Shown here: positions 1 to 10,452 of the stretch, one piece after another
Position numbering within the stretch: the first letter of the stretch is position 1
Layout of the letters: each line of letters opens with the position of its first letter
Origin: Schizochytrium sp. CCTCC M209059
Taxonomy: Eukaryota; Sar; Bigyra; Thraustochytrida; Thraustochytriidae
Assembly (NCBI GenBank): GCA_000818945.1
Contig: KN805372.1
Span: 669,607-733,606 of the forward strand
DNA length: 64,000 bases
Direction of reading: 5' to 3'
Notes under the pieces: generated by a model
What the model saw: only the letters and a program-made list of their open reading frames with translations
Database searches by the model: none
What the model was told of the DNA's origin: nothing
Made by a program: the position numbers and the translations under genes

Positions 1-1869
1 CGGAGACAAGTCTCGGGACAAAGCCTCGCGTTGCAAACTGTGTCAGCTGCTCGCCACGGCTGTTAGCTGCACCGCTGCCGTCGCGGTCAAAGGGTTCGTA
101 GGCGTTGCGCAATAGTGCAGCAAATGCGGTGTCCGCATCTTCGCTGTCAAGTGCGTCGTAGACGATAGCTTCGGCAAGAACGACATCACCCATAGTAGAT
201 ACCATTTCGTTCCGTGAACCTGGGCTTGGCCACTGTGGAACGCGACCCAGGTCGCGAAAGGCGTTTATCCATCCTCGGAGGACTTGTCTGGCGATCTCAG
301 GAAAGACAAGATGCAAAAAAGGATACACCGCACGGTAAGCGTCCCAGAATCCACTGTCTGTGGCAACAGGCCCAGGCCGCAGTGCGGCGGGGCGCGTGTA
401 GGGGGACATGTGTACAATCGAACCATCACGCTGCTCCTCGGCAATCAGCCGAGGGAAGAGCAAGGCGCGGTACATGCACGTGTACAGTTGTGTTTTCAGC
501 TCGAGATCGTTCCACGGCGATGCGGGCATCTGATTCTTGGACTTGGACTCTGTCACATTGGCCATCAAATCCGTTTCGACCTGGACGCGAGACAAGAGAC
601 CATTCCACCGCATTGCGACATCCTTGGCGAGATGCTCTGCGCCAGCGAACGGAGTCAACTCACGATCTGCGTTGAAGCGGGCTTGCTCAACACTGATAAA
701 GGAGGTCCCTATGCGTAATAACGCCGTTTGCGCGATAGTTACATTCTGTGGACTCCAAGCGATGGTTGCCACGCAAAAACCCTCGCCGCAGTTAACCTTG
801 GTATTGATGCCAGATACTTGAGGGTTTTCGTTTGGATCAAGCAATACGCTGAAATAGTTGCGAAAGTTGGATTGCGCGTGGAGGCCGGCGCGTGTGAGCT
901 TGATATCCTCGTCTGCAACACCCTTCTTATAGGACGCGGAGAACCCCTCGATACGCACCGCGCCGCCGACATCGCTGCCTTCGTCCTTGACACTGTGCGC
1001 AGCCATACATTTCACGTGAGATTTTGATCTTCATTTGTCCTTCGAAAGAGTTGCTCGGCCGGGACGAGGACTTACATGTTGATCTCGCCTTCGTTGATGA
1101 GCACGTTCAAGGATCGTGCACCATGCAAGTTGGCAGGAAAGCGGGTTTCGAGAAGGGCTCCAAGCTTGCTTGGCGCGAATACAGCTTCCGCACAGCCTTC
1201 GCGCGAGCAATAGTTGATCAGATTGCCACGAAAGAGGTACGGCTTGTACGTGCTCTTGTGAAGACTGTAGATTGGATTTTTCAATCCTTCAACTTCTGGT
1301 GCAACGAGAAACTGGCCATAATCACCAATCCAAGGTGATGGTTGGTGCGTGCATCGGAACCCATAGAATGTGACCTGGTGTGGATCGTGGAACCAGCGCG
1401 CTCGCAGATCTTTGGTGCTTGAGACGACCCAGTGTGAAATGCCTTGAGGCGCACTCATGATGGGCAAGACGTTGCCACGGCTGAGCGCTCGTCCCAATGG
1501 GAGAACGCCACGATGTATGTCGACAAACTTCTCCACAAGCTCTAACGCGGAGTCATCTTGCGCTGGACAGTCATCAGCGTCAACCGCAGGGACGTCCTCG
1601 GACTTTGACGAAGCCGCCTGGCAAGCCAAAGCACACAAACACAGTAGTATCGCCGCGCACCATCGCCACGAAAACGGCACGACTGATGTCCGCGTCAGGA
1701 CAACGGTCCTTAGCGCAAGGGGCCGCTTCCGTTCAAGGCCGCACGAGAGCCCACGCGGCTCTCTGCGTTGCGTGCCTGTCTGCCATTCTTGGACCGTCGG
1801 CGCAGGCCTTGGCGGCATTTGCGTTTCGTTTTGCGGCTTGCAGGGAAGACCTCCAGAGTTCAACATGTC
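1..1869 (-). CDS. GH92 family alpha-mannosidase, 3' end cut by window
   Basis: Glycoside hydrolase family 92 exo-alpha-mannosidase (Ca2+-dependent, inverting in studied members). Exon 1 (1076-1869) has a hydrophobic signal or anchor segment (WCAAILLCLCALACQA) and family blocks GVLPLGRA and GFRCTHQPSPWIGDYG. Exon 2 (1-992) has blocks YTCMYRALLFPR, DSGFWDAYRAVYPFLHLV and VPQWPSPGSRNEM, all typical of the catalytic core. The exons join across an 83-base intron (993-1075) with donor GTAAGT and acceptor CACAG, giving Ile-Asn-Ile-Val-Lys at the junction. GH92 proteins are usually about 700-800 residues, so roughly a quarter to a third is missing beyond the left edge. The start is uncertain: Met codons at 1869 and 1818 are both possible, and an unusually long basic leader precedes the membrane segment. 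Probable site is the secretory pathway, Golgi or cell surface (inference). Confidence 0.85.
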
Positions 1870-2035
1870 AAGGTGTTGGCAAGGCGACCTAACTGTAAAT
1901 ATTACGGAGGATCGCGGAAAGAACACGATCCGGACAAGTAGGATATCAGAGCCGGGCGGGGTTTTAGCAGCAAGAAAAAGGAGACCAAGAGCGGCGGCAG
2001 ATTTCTTTCGTATGTGTCAAAGAGTCAATGAAAGT

Positions 2036-3974
2036 CTATTGGTTGTCGGCGCTTGCCGTGGCCTTGTCGTTTGTGGCCTTGTTACTCGCGGCCTCGTCCT
2101 CGGCCTTTTTAGTCTTCGCCTCTCCTTCAAGCCACTCGAGCGAGTAGACCGGTATACCCCACTCACGAGCCTTTGTACACTTTGGTCCCGTGAGATCGAG
2201 CGAAATAAGAAGCGTGACTGCTGGATTCCGGCGCGTAAGGCGATCCGTAAAGCGAGCGCCAAGTTGCTTGGCCAGAGTCTCGACGCGCAATCGCTCAGCG
2301 CCCACGTACCGACTGACGCAGATCAGCGCTCGCGAATAGTCGAAGGAAAGCACCTTTTTCGGTCGCAGCCGCAAAGGGACCGTTCTCGCACGAGCGAGCC
2401 GCGAAGAAGCGGACGACGAGGTCGTCGTTGCCGTCGTCGTCGCCGTTTTCGTTGTAGGGGCCAAAGGTGGAAGCGCAGCGTTTGCGGACGCTTTTCGCGA
2501 CAAGGCTGGTTGCGGGTCGTCTGATCCGTTTGCTTGCACCTTGGTCGCTCCCGTGAGGGAGTGCTCCCTCGCCCTGCGAATGTTGGCATCACGGTTCTCA
2601 CTCGAGGATGGCAAACGTTTGCCGCCTTGCTTTGAGTCGGTGAGGTCTCCGCATCGCCTTCGTTTCCGTGGCGGGACAACGCCATCCTGAAGGCTGGCCA
2701 TTATATCTGTGGTGGTGATCTCCTCCAAATCAGGTTGCAGTCTACGAAGCATGTCGAGATAGTCTGCGTTGGGACGATCGCCAACGACAACGTGCGTAGC
2801 TGTTGGGTTCCATTCCCAAAGCACGGTCGCCCCTGTGCGTGAAATGATGGCCTGCACAGTTCGCCAGCGTTTCGGGTCAAAACCATGCAAGAAGACAGAA
2901 AAGTGCGAAAGTAGCGTGAGCTGGGTGTCGGCACGTTCTGAGCGATCGAGTGCTTCGCGCTCGGAGGCCATCAGCGCCTCCAGAGCCGCCTGGCGTGCTT
3001 CTTCTTGCTCGCGTTCCTCGGCAATCTCCTGATCGCGTTTGTTCCGAAGCGCTTGCATTTTCTTTCGTTGCTGAGCGCGGCGGTCCTCGATAACTTCTGA
3101 CTTGACGCGATACTTATCTTCAACGGGAAGGTATGCATCGGCTGCCACGCAGTCTCGCACCCAGGTGTCAGAGACGACGTCAATATTCCCATACGTGAGC
3201 GTCGCTTCGCACTTGGGCCCAACAAAGGACTCGGCGACGAGATGGGTCGTGGCTTCGGGCCGCATGGACGCAGCGTAATTTCCGCCATTAGTTGAGATGA
3301 GATCAATGATTTCATTCTTGACGCTAATTTTCTCGTTCCAGCCAGTCACAGAGAAACGAAGTTTGTGAAAGATCGGTGTCTCGTAGTTATCGACATCGAC
3401 AAGATCCTCTGCCCGAAAGCAGGCCTCTACCCAGGCCGCATCCACGACAGGCACGCCCCAGCGTTTGGCTGCAAAGTATCTGTGCGGCAGCATCAACAGC
3501 ATCAACAGCATCAACAGCAACACCGATAGCAACAACGATAACGTCGAAAATTGAAATGGTGTGGTTCGTGTTCAAACAAGTGCGTCAGCTCGTCAGTTTT
3601 CTGCTCCGCTTTTTCTCTACTCTGCTCTGCTCTGCTCTGCTCTATATGGCCGTCCCGTCTTGCGAGGCGCAATTGTCTGACAAAGCTTGCAACACTTACT
3701 TTTCTGAACCTACGCCACCCGCGATAAGTGCATGCATCGACCTGTCAAAAGTCCCGGACAGCTCACCGCCCATGAGCCTAACGACCTCTTCGAGCCGCGC
3801 TCGTTGCGTTGCATCAAGATGTGTTGCGCTAAGCACAATGCCGGTAAACACTCCGCTGCGCTTCTTGGCCGGTTTGGTCGTCGAAGCAGCCCCACGCCGC
3901 TTCGCCTGGACATACTTGCGCTCGCTGCGCAAACCGTTCGACATCGCGGTCGACGGTGGTTGGGCGGTCTCCAT
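2036..3974 (-). CDS. BRCT-repeat protein, two exons
   Basis: About 572 residues with at least three and probably four BRCT modules, phosphopeptide-binding folds of DNA-damage and replication-checkpoint proteins. Exon 1 is 3700-3974 and exon 2 is 2036-3479. The intron (3480-3699, 220 bases) has donor GTAAGT and acceptor CCGCACAG. It splits the first BRCT, and joining restores GSEKYFAAKRWGVPVVDAAWV with the BRCT tryptophan. The second BRCT follows directly and ends DTWVRDCV. A third lies near THVVVGDRPNADYL, after a charged coiled region. A C-terminal one ends VYSLEWLEGEA. The Met at 3974 is preferred because the upstream sequence is a GAGC simple repeat; an in-frame Met at 4082 is possible. 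TopBP1/Dpb11-, PTIP- or Brc1-like roles are all possible, and I cannot choose between them. Confidence 0.8.
3480..3699 (-). other. intron of the BRCT gene with internal tandem repeats
   Basis: Bounded by GTAAGT at 3699 and AG at 3480. It contains a TCTGC tandem run (about 3617-3643) and, near the acceptor, a CTGTTGATG repeat. That repeat stays open and would read as Met-Leu-Leu repeats if retained. Confidence 0.75.
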
Positions 3975-4617
3975 CCTGGTTTTTCTCGTTTGCTCGTCAA
4001 ACGCTCGCTCGCTCGCTCGCAAGCAAGGCTCTGCTTGCTTCAGGACGTTGGCGCGCACGACGCCCTCGTCCTTACCGTCCACGCTTCGACGTCTGGCGTC
4101 CAGCCCGCGGCGGCGCTTGTGGCCCCCGCGTTGCCTTTCCTGTCAATCAACGCTACGTTCGGGTTCTGCTGTGCTTGCATCCATGCAGTGCACAAGCATT
4201 TGCAGGCGCGCATGCAAGCCATCTATGCCTGCACTGGCAGTCGTCGTTCCTTGTCTTTGCTTGTCCGTGCATGCGTGGTACGCTCGCCCGGTCTTCGTAG
4301 AAGCACGAGCCAGGACATACTTACATGAATCGATTTTCTTGAAGATGCTCATGACAAAGCTTTCTTTGGCCGAGGCTTTGGCGCAGGGGGAGAGATTGTG
4401 GTTTGAAAGTTCTGTCGTTGTATCGGTTGCGCGAAACCACCCGAAACCGAATTTTCGAAAATGCAGCAAGAAATGCAGTCATGGTGATGATAGCAGAACG
4501 AAGTCGTGCGAGGAGCGGCGGCAGCGCAAGGAAGAGGAAAATCGGCAGGGCGAGGCGACCAAGGGAGCAAGCAAGCGAGAGGGATAGAGAGGCCTTGAGG
4601 GAAACGCACGCGAGATC
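3975..4617. other. intergenic: head-to-head promoter region
   Basis: Lies between the divergent BRCT and GEP4-like genes. It begins with a GAGC/GCTC tetranucleotide run (about 4004-4027). No convincing coding sequence or RNA gene was seen. Overlapping open frames here are basic and low in complexity. Confidence 0.5.
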
Positions 4618-5256
4618 ATGGTGCAGAGCTGGAACTGGCCCGCAGTGCGCATGGCCTTGGTCCGCATACCCCTTGAGCCTTCGCTGCTGCGCCCGAACCT
4701 CGTTGCGCGCACGCTTGCAGAGATTAACTGGACAGCTTTGCGTAAGGAAAATCCGCAGCTCACGCACGTGGTCTTTGATAAAGATAACACGCTTACAGCT
4801 CCTTATGTGGAGACCTTGCATGAACGCGTGGAAGAGTCAACGCGACGCTGCATCGACCTTTTTGGCGCCGAGCGCGTCGCGATCCTCTCCAATTCCGCAG
4901 GTACTCTTGACGACAAGAATTTGCAATGGAAGGATGCCATTGAGCGAAACACCGGCATACGCGTCATCGTGCACAAACGAAAGAAACCTGCATGCTTGGC
5001 AGAGGTTCTCGGACATTTTGATGCCTCGCGCGAAAAAGATGGTGTGCTTGAACCTTTACAGCCCAATGCCGTACTCATGGTCGGAGACCGTCTTCTTACC
5101 GACACTGTCTTTGGAAATGCCAGCGGAATGACCACGCTGCATCTGTCGGAGACCCTCGAGCTAAAGGGCGACAATAAACTCGCTGTCGTTCTGCGCCGAA
5201 TGGAAAATCTTCTGCTCCGCGCCATGGGCGTGCACGTCGCTGGCAAAGAAACGTGA
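4618..5256 (+). CDS. GEP4: Mitochondrial phosphatidylglycerophosphatase, GEP4 type
   Basis: HAD-superfamily phosphatase of the PGP-phosphatase family. Members remove phosphate from phosphatidylglycerophosphate at the mitochondrial inner membrane in the cardiolipin pathway. All HAD motifs are present in 212 residues: motif I FDKDNTLT (nucleophile Asp54, acid/base Asp56), motif II ILSNSAG (about 90-95), the motif III lysine in KRKKP (about 120-124), and motif IV MVGDRLLTDTVFGN (Asp157, Asp162). Length fits the family (about 170-220). The short hydrophobic N-terminus (WPAVRMALVRIPLEPSLL) resembles the membrane-associated start of yeast Gep4. The start at 4618 is the first ATG; Met12 is an alternative. 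This is the fungal/plant type of enzyme, unlike the PTPMT1 used by animals. Confidence 0.92.
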   Translation: MVQSWNWPAVRMALVRIPLEPSLLRPNLVARTLAEINWTALRKENPQLTHVVFDKDNTLTAPYVETLHERVEESTRRCIDLFGAERVAILSNSAGTLDDKNLQWKDAIERNTGIRVIVHKRKKPACLAEVLGHFDASREKDGVLEPLQPNAVLMVGDRLLTDTVFGNASGMTTLHLSETLELKGDNKLAVVLRRMENLLLRAMGVHVAGKET

Positions 5257-5333
5257 CGATAAGGAACTGACTCATTATTTAAAGATCGTCTTCGTCCCGC
5301 GAAAGCAGAGCCTTTTGGATCTCGCTTTGCGCT

Positions 5334-7514
5334 CTATGCGTGCGAAGCTAGGGCGCGCATACAGTCGAGTCGAGAGAGTCCACGCTCCGCTGCAAGATAG
5401 GTCCACAAGTCTGCATCATCGATCAGAGTCGCTAAAACCTTGATGCGATCATTTGTCTCCGTGGTGATGCGTTCATCCGTTCCGCCGCTGCTGACGAGCA
5501 TTTCGAGAGCCTCGAGTGCGGCAATGAGGCTTTTTGCCGATGTGACATCCGGCGCCGACATTCCGAAAAGAAGAGTACGAAATGCGTCACTGCTCAAGTC
5601 TGCAGGAAGAAGGCGAGCGCGGACCCAAGCCTCACGCGCAGTCGCCACATGGATCTCGCGATGTTCCTCGACACCTTTACGACCCGAAACACTCGACGGC
5701 GAAATTCGCAATGCATGCAATACCTCAGGTACATTATCTAGCTCATAGCCCGCCTCACTGCACCGTAACCACAAATGATAGTCCTCTGCCTCCACTTCTT
5801 CATTGTAGCCACGCATGTGCAGCAATACCTTTTGTCGCATGGCGACGGTTGGATGCACAATGTCACAGGCAAAGAAAAGTCGCCAGCGGAGATATGTTGG
5901 TCCCGAGGGAGTCGAAGCAGCGCGCAACAACGTCTGGTCGAGATTTTCAAAGGAGCACGCTTGCTGGACAGTCTCGCTTCGGACCATAAAGGCGCCTGTC
6001 CCAATGACGCCAAGCGACGGACGCGCTCGAAGGGCTGCTAGCTGGAGGCGCAGACGCTGTGTGCTTGTCATGTCGTCAGCATCCATGCGCACAAGGTTCC
6101 TGCCACGCGCCAAAGCTAGACCTGTGTTAAGAGCTGCCGCGACGCCGCGGCCTGACGACTGAACGATTCGCCAAGAGAAAGATGGCCCGAGGTCCAGGGA
6201 ATTGACACGCTCTGTCAATATTGTTCTCGCCACTTGCGCGCCATCGTCTTCGGAATGGTCGTCGATGAGCAGGAGCTCGACTTGAATCATTTCTTGACTG
6301 CTCTTTGACTTGACAGTACGTAGACAATCTTGACTGCAAATGCTTTCAAGAGCTAGTGCAATGTGGCCAGCAGCATTCCGAAAGGGTAAGAGAATCGTTG
6401 CGTCGCACCGTTCCTGCAAGGCAAAGAAACCAATGTGGACACGATCGAATGTCTGGGCAGCGAAAGCGTCGAGATCAAATTGATGACTTTCAAACAGAGG
6501 ATTAAAATCCTGCATTATCTCCTCCTCCGAGGTCGCATCCTCAATGCCGTCGTTGCTCTTGTGATTGTGTAAAAGACAACGTCCATCGTTTGTCGCATCG
6601 TCGGAATAGACTGCATTAGTATAGAGGTCTTGCACGCGATTGACGGTGACCACGACCATGATTTGCTGGCCTGCAAAACAAGCCGCCCGTCGGCCGTGTC
6701 CGAAAAAGGACGAAACTTGGCGCGCTCCATTCATTTCCAACAAGTTTGGATGACTACGTTCTTCCGGTGCAAGGGTGGAGAGCATGCGCAATACATCGCT
6801 TCGGCGGTACATGGATCCGCACAGGTCCCAGGGATAGCTCCAGTCCAAAGTTCCAACACCAAGTGGAAAGGTCCACACGACGCCGTTCTCTACGCTTTTG
6901 AAATTCTCCGCGCCAGGTTCACGCATTGCTCTGTTGGCAGGCTGGCAAAAAGTCATGCCTCGCGCAAGTTTGAGGTGGAAAGCTGCGACGGTAGGCTCGA
7001 CTTGTAGCGTGCGCCACGCTGCATCGAGTTGAAAGCCTCGGATAAAAAGAGCATCGTCCACGCCAAAGAGAACACAGCTGGCGCCCTCGAGGCGCACGAT
7101 CTTGTCAAGGTCTTTGGCAAAGTCAGTCTCGCGCACAAAGTTGACCCACGCAAATTCGCTGGCGAGATTGACTTCGTATAGAGTCGCTAGCTCTTCGCTG
7201 GAAGCCGTCCACAATACGTGCACGTCGAGCCCAATCTCACCACGCCCGAAAAGATGGAGGGAGCGCAAGTATTCGGCTAATTGAAATGCGCGGTCCTTTG
7301 AGAAGCAAATCACGCGAATGGAGCTAGCATTGTCTTTCTCTTCGAGCCTCTCCTTCTTGCAGGAAGTGCGGCGAAGCGCGTCAGCCAGCACTGAGTTTCT
7401 CGTGCGATCTCGGGCTGGGCTCGTCTTTTCCTGCGCCTGTGAAAGTGACGGCGCTGCCTTGGGCTGCGCTGGGCCTACGAAGGAGGCGATGAGGGCGCCA
7501 AGGTCGCGCTCCAT
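5334..7514 (-). CDS. Two-module glycosyltransferase with B3GNTL1-like GT2 domain
   Basis: From the first in-frame ATG (7514) the protein has 726 residues and two sugar-transferase-like regions. The first, from about residue 66 (VICFSKDRAFQLAEYLRSL), resembles a nucleotide-sugar-binding fold with VLFGVDDALF as its acidic motif. The second is a clear family 2 glycosyltransferase starting about residue 373 (ATILLPFRNAAGHI). It has VELLLIDDHSEDD, the DxD-type motif VRMDADD near residue 477, DIVHPTVAMR, and EAEDYHLWLR with the acidic active-site residues. That half is closest in pattern to B3GNTL1 (beta-1,3-N-acetylglucosaminyltransferase-like 1). The frame stays open upstream to about 7667 without an ATG, so a short 5' exon is possible. 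There is no membrane segment or signal peptide, so a cytosolic place is likely. Confidence 0.8.
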   Translation of the reverse strand: MERDLGALIASFVGPAQPKAAPSLSQAQEKTSPARDRTRNSVLADALRRTSCKKERLEEKDNASSIRVICFSKDRAFQLAEYLRSLHLFGRGEIGLDVHVLWTASSEELATLYEVNLASEFAWVNFVRETDFAKDLDKIVRLEGASCVLFGVDDALFIRGFQLDAAWRTLQVEPTVAAFHLKLARGMTFCQPANRAMREPGAENFKSVENGVVWTFPLGVGTLDWSYPWDLCGSMYRRSDVLRMLSTLAPEERSHPNLLEMNGARQVSSFFGHGRRAACFAGQQIMVVVTVNRVQDLYTNAVYSDDATNDGRCLLHNHKSNDGIEDATSEEEIMQDFNPLFESHQFDLDAFAAQTFDRVHIGFFALQERCDATILLPFRNAAGHIALALESICSQDCLRTVKSKSSQEMIQVELLLIDDHSEDDGAQVARTILTERVNSLDLGPSFSWRIVQSSGRGVAAALNTGLALARGRNLVRMDADDMTSTQRLRLQLAALRARPSLGVIGTGAFMVRSETVQQACSFENLDQTLLRAASTPSGPTYLRWRLFFACDIVHPTVAMRQKVLLHMRGYNEEVEAEDYHLWLRCSEAGYELDNVPEVLHALRISPSSVSGRKGVEEHREIHVATAREAWVRARLLPADLSSDAFRTLLFGMSAPDVTSAKSLIAALEALEMLVSSGGTDERITTETNDRIKVLATLIDDADLWTYLAAERGLSRLDCMRALASHA

Positions 7515-7820
7515 CCTATCTGGCCTGGCAAGGTAATAAATGTGCTGCTGCTCACGGAATAGCTGATGAGGTGATTTTTGACTTGTCAACTCTGGGCTCG
7601 GATCGTCAAGCCTGACTTTGCAGAAGGACGCAAAGGCGCTTGCTAGGAGCAAGATAAAATTAGGGAACTATACTACTTTACTGGGTCGTGACTTTCGCAA
7701 GCCTTTTCCCGCACTACACCACTGAAGTAAATCGTCCCCCCATTCTCCATGTGAATCGATTTGTGGATCACAATGTCTCTTTTGGTCGTCTTCTTTTCTC
7801 TGACTACTTTATTATAATTA

Positions 7821-10097
7821 TTAAGGGGCCTGCGAGACAAGATTGATGGCAAAAAGCTTGATGGCGCGACCGTCCCAAAGCGGCACCTGCTGGTTACGGA
7901 GGAAAATGACGCCCCACGTATACGTGGTGAACCAAAGCGTTGTATACTGATTTGCCTGATATCTGCGAATCACGATTGGGTGTGGAACCGGGAGAAGGCC
8001 GACAAGCGTGGTTTCGCGGAGAAAGTCGAGCACCTTGCGTTCGTCAAGCAATCCGATAGTCGAGGAAGAGGACGATGTCGACGACTCCCTGCCTTCGTCT
8101 GCAAGGGCCTCGATTTGAGGTACCAAAATGTCGATGGCGCGAAGCAAGGTATTGATGGGCATTTTAGCTTTCCACGAAGCGAACCATTCCGAGGTGGGCG
8201 TGAAATGCGATGCAGACGCTTCAGCAGTCGTCGCATCGTGAGCGGCTGCATCTCCGGACGTGGCTGCGGTGGTCGCTTCCGGAGAAAAGGTGAGGTTTGC
8301 AAGATCCGATATGGAATCTTGGCTGAGCACAAGCGTGTAGATGAGACGCGCATTGCCCTCAAACTGGTACTGAATGACATTGTTGAAGAGGTCGAGCATG
8401 AAAAAGACGTACTGGTAGTTGTTCTCAGCGCGCCAGAGGAAGCGAGGCGAAGCGACTCGCTTGAAAAGACTTACAAGTCTCGTAGAGGCAACGTGGCTAA
8501 AGGACTTGATGTACGGGGAAATGTTACTGAGAATAGTGAAGAAGCAATTGTACAGCGATTGCAAACGCGCGTCACCATCTGCAATGACCTTGTGCAGCAC
8601 CACAACCAAGAGGTCGGCATGACTAATGTTGGACATGCGAGGTCCCCCTTCTAGATATGGAATATCTTTGCACTCGTGGTTGAGCGCAACCCCAAAGCTG
8701 CGCTCACCGCTAAGCAGCAAGGCAACAAAGGTGCAGATATGGATAAGACCGACATCTGTCGCGCGCTTGCGGCCACGCCACAAGAAATAGGATATGGGCT
8801 GCATGAGCTTGCCGACATCCCCATGGCGCAGCACGTAATCGATGAACGCCTTGTTGCTGTCGAAAATCTTCCACAGCAGAACGAGCACCTCCTGATATGA
8901 ATCAATACCCTTTTGCGACCCAGGAAGGTAGGTGTTTTGCGCTCGAAGAACAGTATTGAGAAGACGAACAAGATTCTCGTACAAAAACGCAAATTCCCGT
9001 GGACTCGAAATGTCGCCGAGCAGCCGTCGGTACAAGTTCGCCCAGGAGTTCACCTCGAGGAAGATGAGCAGGTTGTGCAGGCAGAGGTCCGCGAAGCGAT
9101 CGTCCTCCGCCCCTGAAATAATCGCGTCGCCGTACGGTATTCCCCACACGCCCGAGTTGTGTTCGCAGACAACGTTTATGAGAGAGCAAAAGAGTTCGCA
9201 CGCAAACGGCAAACCTTCGCCCACATCCGAGAGTGAGACGAACCTGATCCACGGGTCTTGCTCCGGCTCGCACTGAGAGGGAGTGGAATACAGAATACCG
9301 CTTTGACAAACGAGAAGGAGTTTTAGAACCTCGTGACGGTGTCTATTGAGACCTCGAAAAACGACGCCACGGCCGGACTCCTGCGACTTGCCGATTCCAG
9401 CAGACCAGATAATATTGCGCTGCATGCTGTCAAACAAACTTGCTTCGTCGTCAGTAGGCTCCGCGTCGACGGCCGCGTCGGGTTTTTGGACGCTAGATGG
9501 GAGCGTAAAACCTGGAAAGAAGGCGAGACGTCCGATGCAGCGAAGAAGTCTTCGTGCAAGACTTGGCGACTTCTTTTCATTGGATTCAAGGCTAACGGGA
9601 GCAGTGGTTTGGTTGCCGGCGCCCTCGCCCTTACCCTCGAGGTTTGCATTGGATTCAGCTTCCGCTTGATTTTCTTCAGTTTTCCCGCTGGCTTGGCCAA
9701 GCTTCGATGGAGATTTCCAGAACATTGAATACACGTGAGGCTCGGCGAACCTTTCAAGAATAAAAGGAAGCACGCGCGTCACAACACGGATCGAATTCAA
9801 GACCCGCGGATACATAAGCGTCGAGAGGCTATCCTCACCAAGGGCACGTTCGAGCTGCAAAACCGCCTGATGCAAAAGCGTTTCGAGCCTTGCGAAGCCT
9901 TCTTTGCTATTCATCATTTTGCGCACATCATCTGGCTGTATGAACTCGAAGACGTCGCGTTCCGAGGACTCTACACTCCAGAACCGCTCCCAAAGCGGAT
10001 GTTTTTCGCCTAGAGCGCCGGCCGAGGCGGCGTCGTCAATATCCAAGATCGTCTCCACCAAGCCGCGGAACTCAGCGCGGCTGTCGGAGTTGCCCAT
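7821..10097 (-). CDS. HID1: HID1 homologue (Golgi/dense-core vesicle sorting)
   Basis: 758 residues. The N-terminus MGNSDSRAEFRGLVETI matches the start of the HID1/dymeclin-related family. In animals HID1 is an N-myristoylated peripheral Golgi protein needed for trans-Golgi trafficking and neuropeptide sorting. Gly2 with Ser/Asp behind it fits an N-myristoylation site. The ATG sits in an ideal context (CGCCACCATGG). The family block FWSVESSERDVFEFIQPDDV follows, then RVLPFILERF and the long helical body (FELFCSLINVVCEHNSGVW, FMLDLFNNVIQYQFEGNARLIY). Low-complexity inserts lie near residue 150 and residue 620. It is intronless, and the start faces the carrier gene 355 bases away. Its presence implies regulated or lysosome-related secretion (inference). 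Confidence 0.9.
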   Translation of the reverse strand: MGNSDSRAEFRGLVETILDIDDAASAGALGEKHPLWERFWSVESSERDVFEFIQPDDVRKMMNSKEGFARLETLLHQAVLQLERALGEDSLSTLMYPRVLNSIRVVTRVLPFILERFAEPHVYSMFWKSPSKLGQASGKTEENQAEAESNANLEGKGEGAGNQTTAPVSLESNEKKSPSLARRLLRCIGRLAFFPGFTLPSSVQKPDAAVDAEPTDDEASLFDSMQRNIIWSAGIGKSQESGRGVVFRGLNRHRHEVLKLLLVCQSGILYSTPSQCEPEQDPWIRFVSLSDVGEGLPFACELFCSLINVVCEHNSGVWGIPYGDAIISGAEDDRFADLCLHNLLIFLEVNSWANLYRRLLGDISSPREFAFLYENLVRLLNTVLRAQNTYLPGSQKGIDSYQEVLVLLWKIFDSNKAFIDYVLRHGDVGKLMQPISYFLWRGRKRATDVGLIHICTFVALLLSGERSFGVALNHECKDIPYLEGGPRMSNISHADLLVVVLHKVIADGDARLQSLYNCFFTILSNISPYIKSFSHVASTRLVSLFKRVASPRFLWRAENNYQYVFFMLDLFNNVIQYQFEGNARLIYTLVLSQDSISDLANLTFSPEATTAATSGDAAAHDATTAEASASHFTPTSEWFASWKAKMPINTLLRAIDILVPQIEALADEGRESSTSSSSSTIGLLDERKVLDFLRETTLVGLLPVPHPIVIRRYQANQYTTLWFTTYTWGVIFLRNQQVPLWDGRAIKLFAINLVSQAP

Positions 10098-10452
10098 GGT
10101 GGCGTTTTGCTTGATCTCACAACCTCGACCCCGACCTCGGCCTCGCCTCGCCTCACCGCAGCGGCCTCTGCTCGTGTACGCGTCTACGCACGCCCAAAGC
10201 CACGGAGAAAGAGGAGGAGCGGCTCGAGGGAGAGGAAAGAGGTGCGTCGTTGCCGTTTTGGCGTCTGCTTTGCTTTGCTTTGCTTCGCTTTGCCTTCGCA
10301 GTTATGTTTCCAATACTCCAGTGTTTGTTTGGTGTCTTTGCAGTGCTTGTGCGCTTGCATGCTTTACAGTGCCTTTGCCGTGTGCCACGTCGCGCAGCGC
10401 TGTGCAGGGACTCGGTCGAGACAAGCCCGCTCGAGCGAGAAGCCCTCGCATC
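10098..10452. promoter_or_regulatory. divergent promoter region between HID1 and the carrier gene
   Basis: 355 bases between two divergent starts. It holds TTTGC/TTCGC repeats (about 10262-10295) and GC-rich blocks. No TATA-like box is obvious. Its promoter role is inferred from layout alone. Confidence 0.4.

Noticed and set aside
9904..10452. Upstream extension of the PIN/PILS-like frame
   Set aside because: It overlaps the HID1 start on the other strand and has low-complexity Arg/Ser translation; the ATG at 10453 directly precedes the membrane segments.
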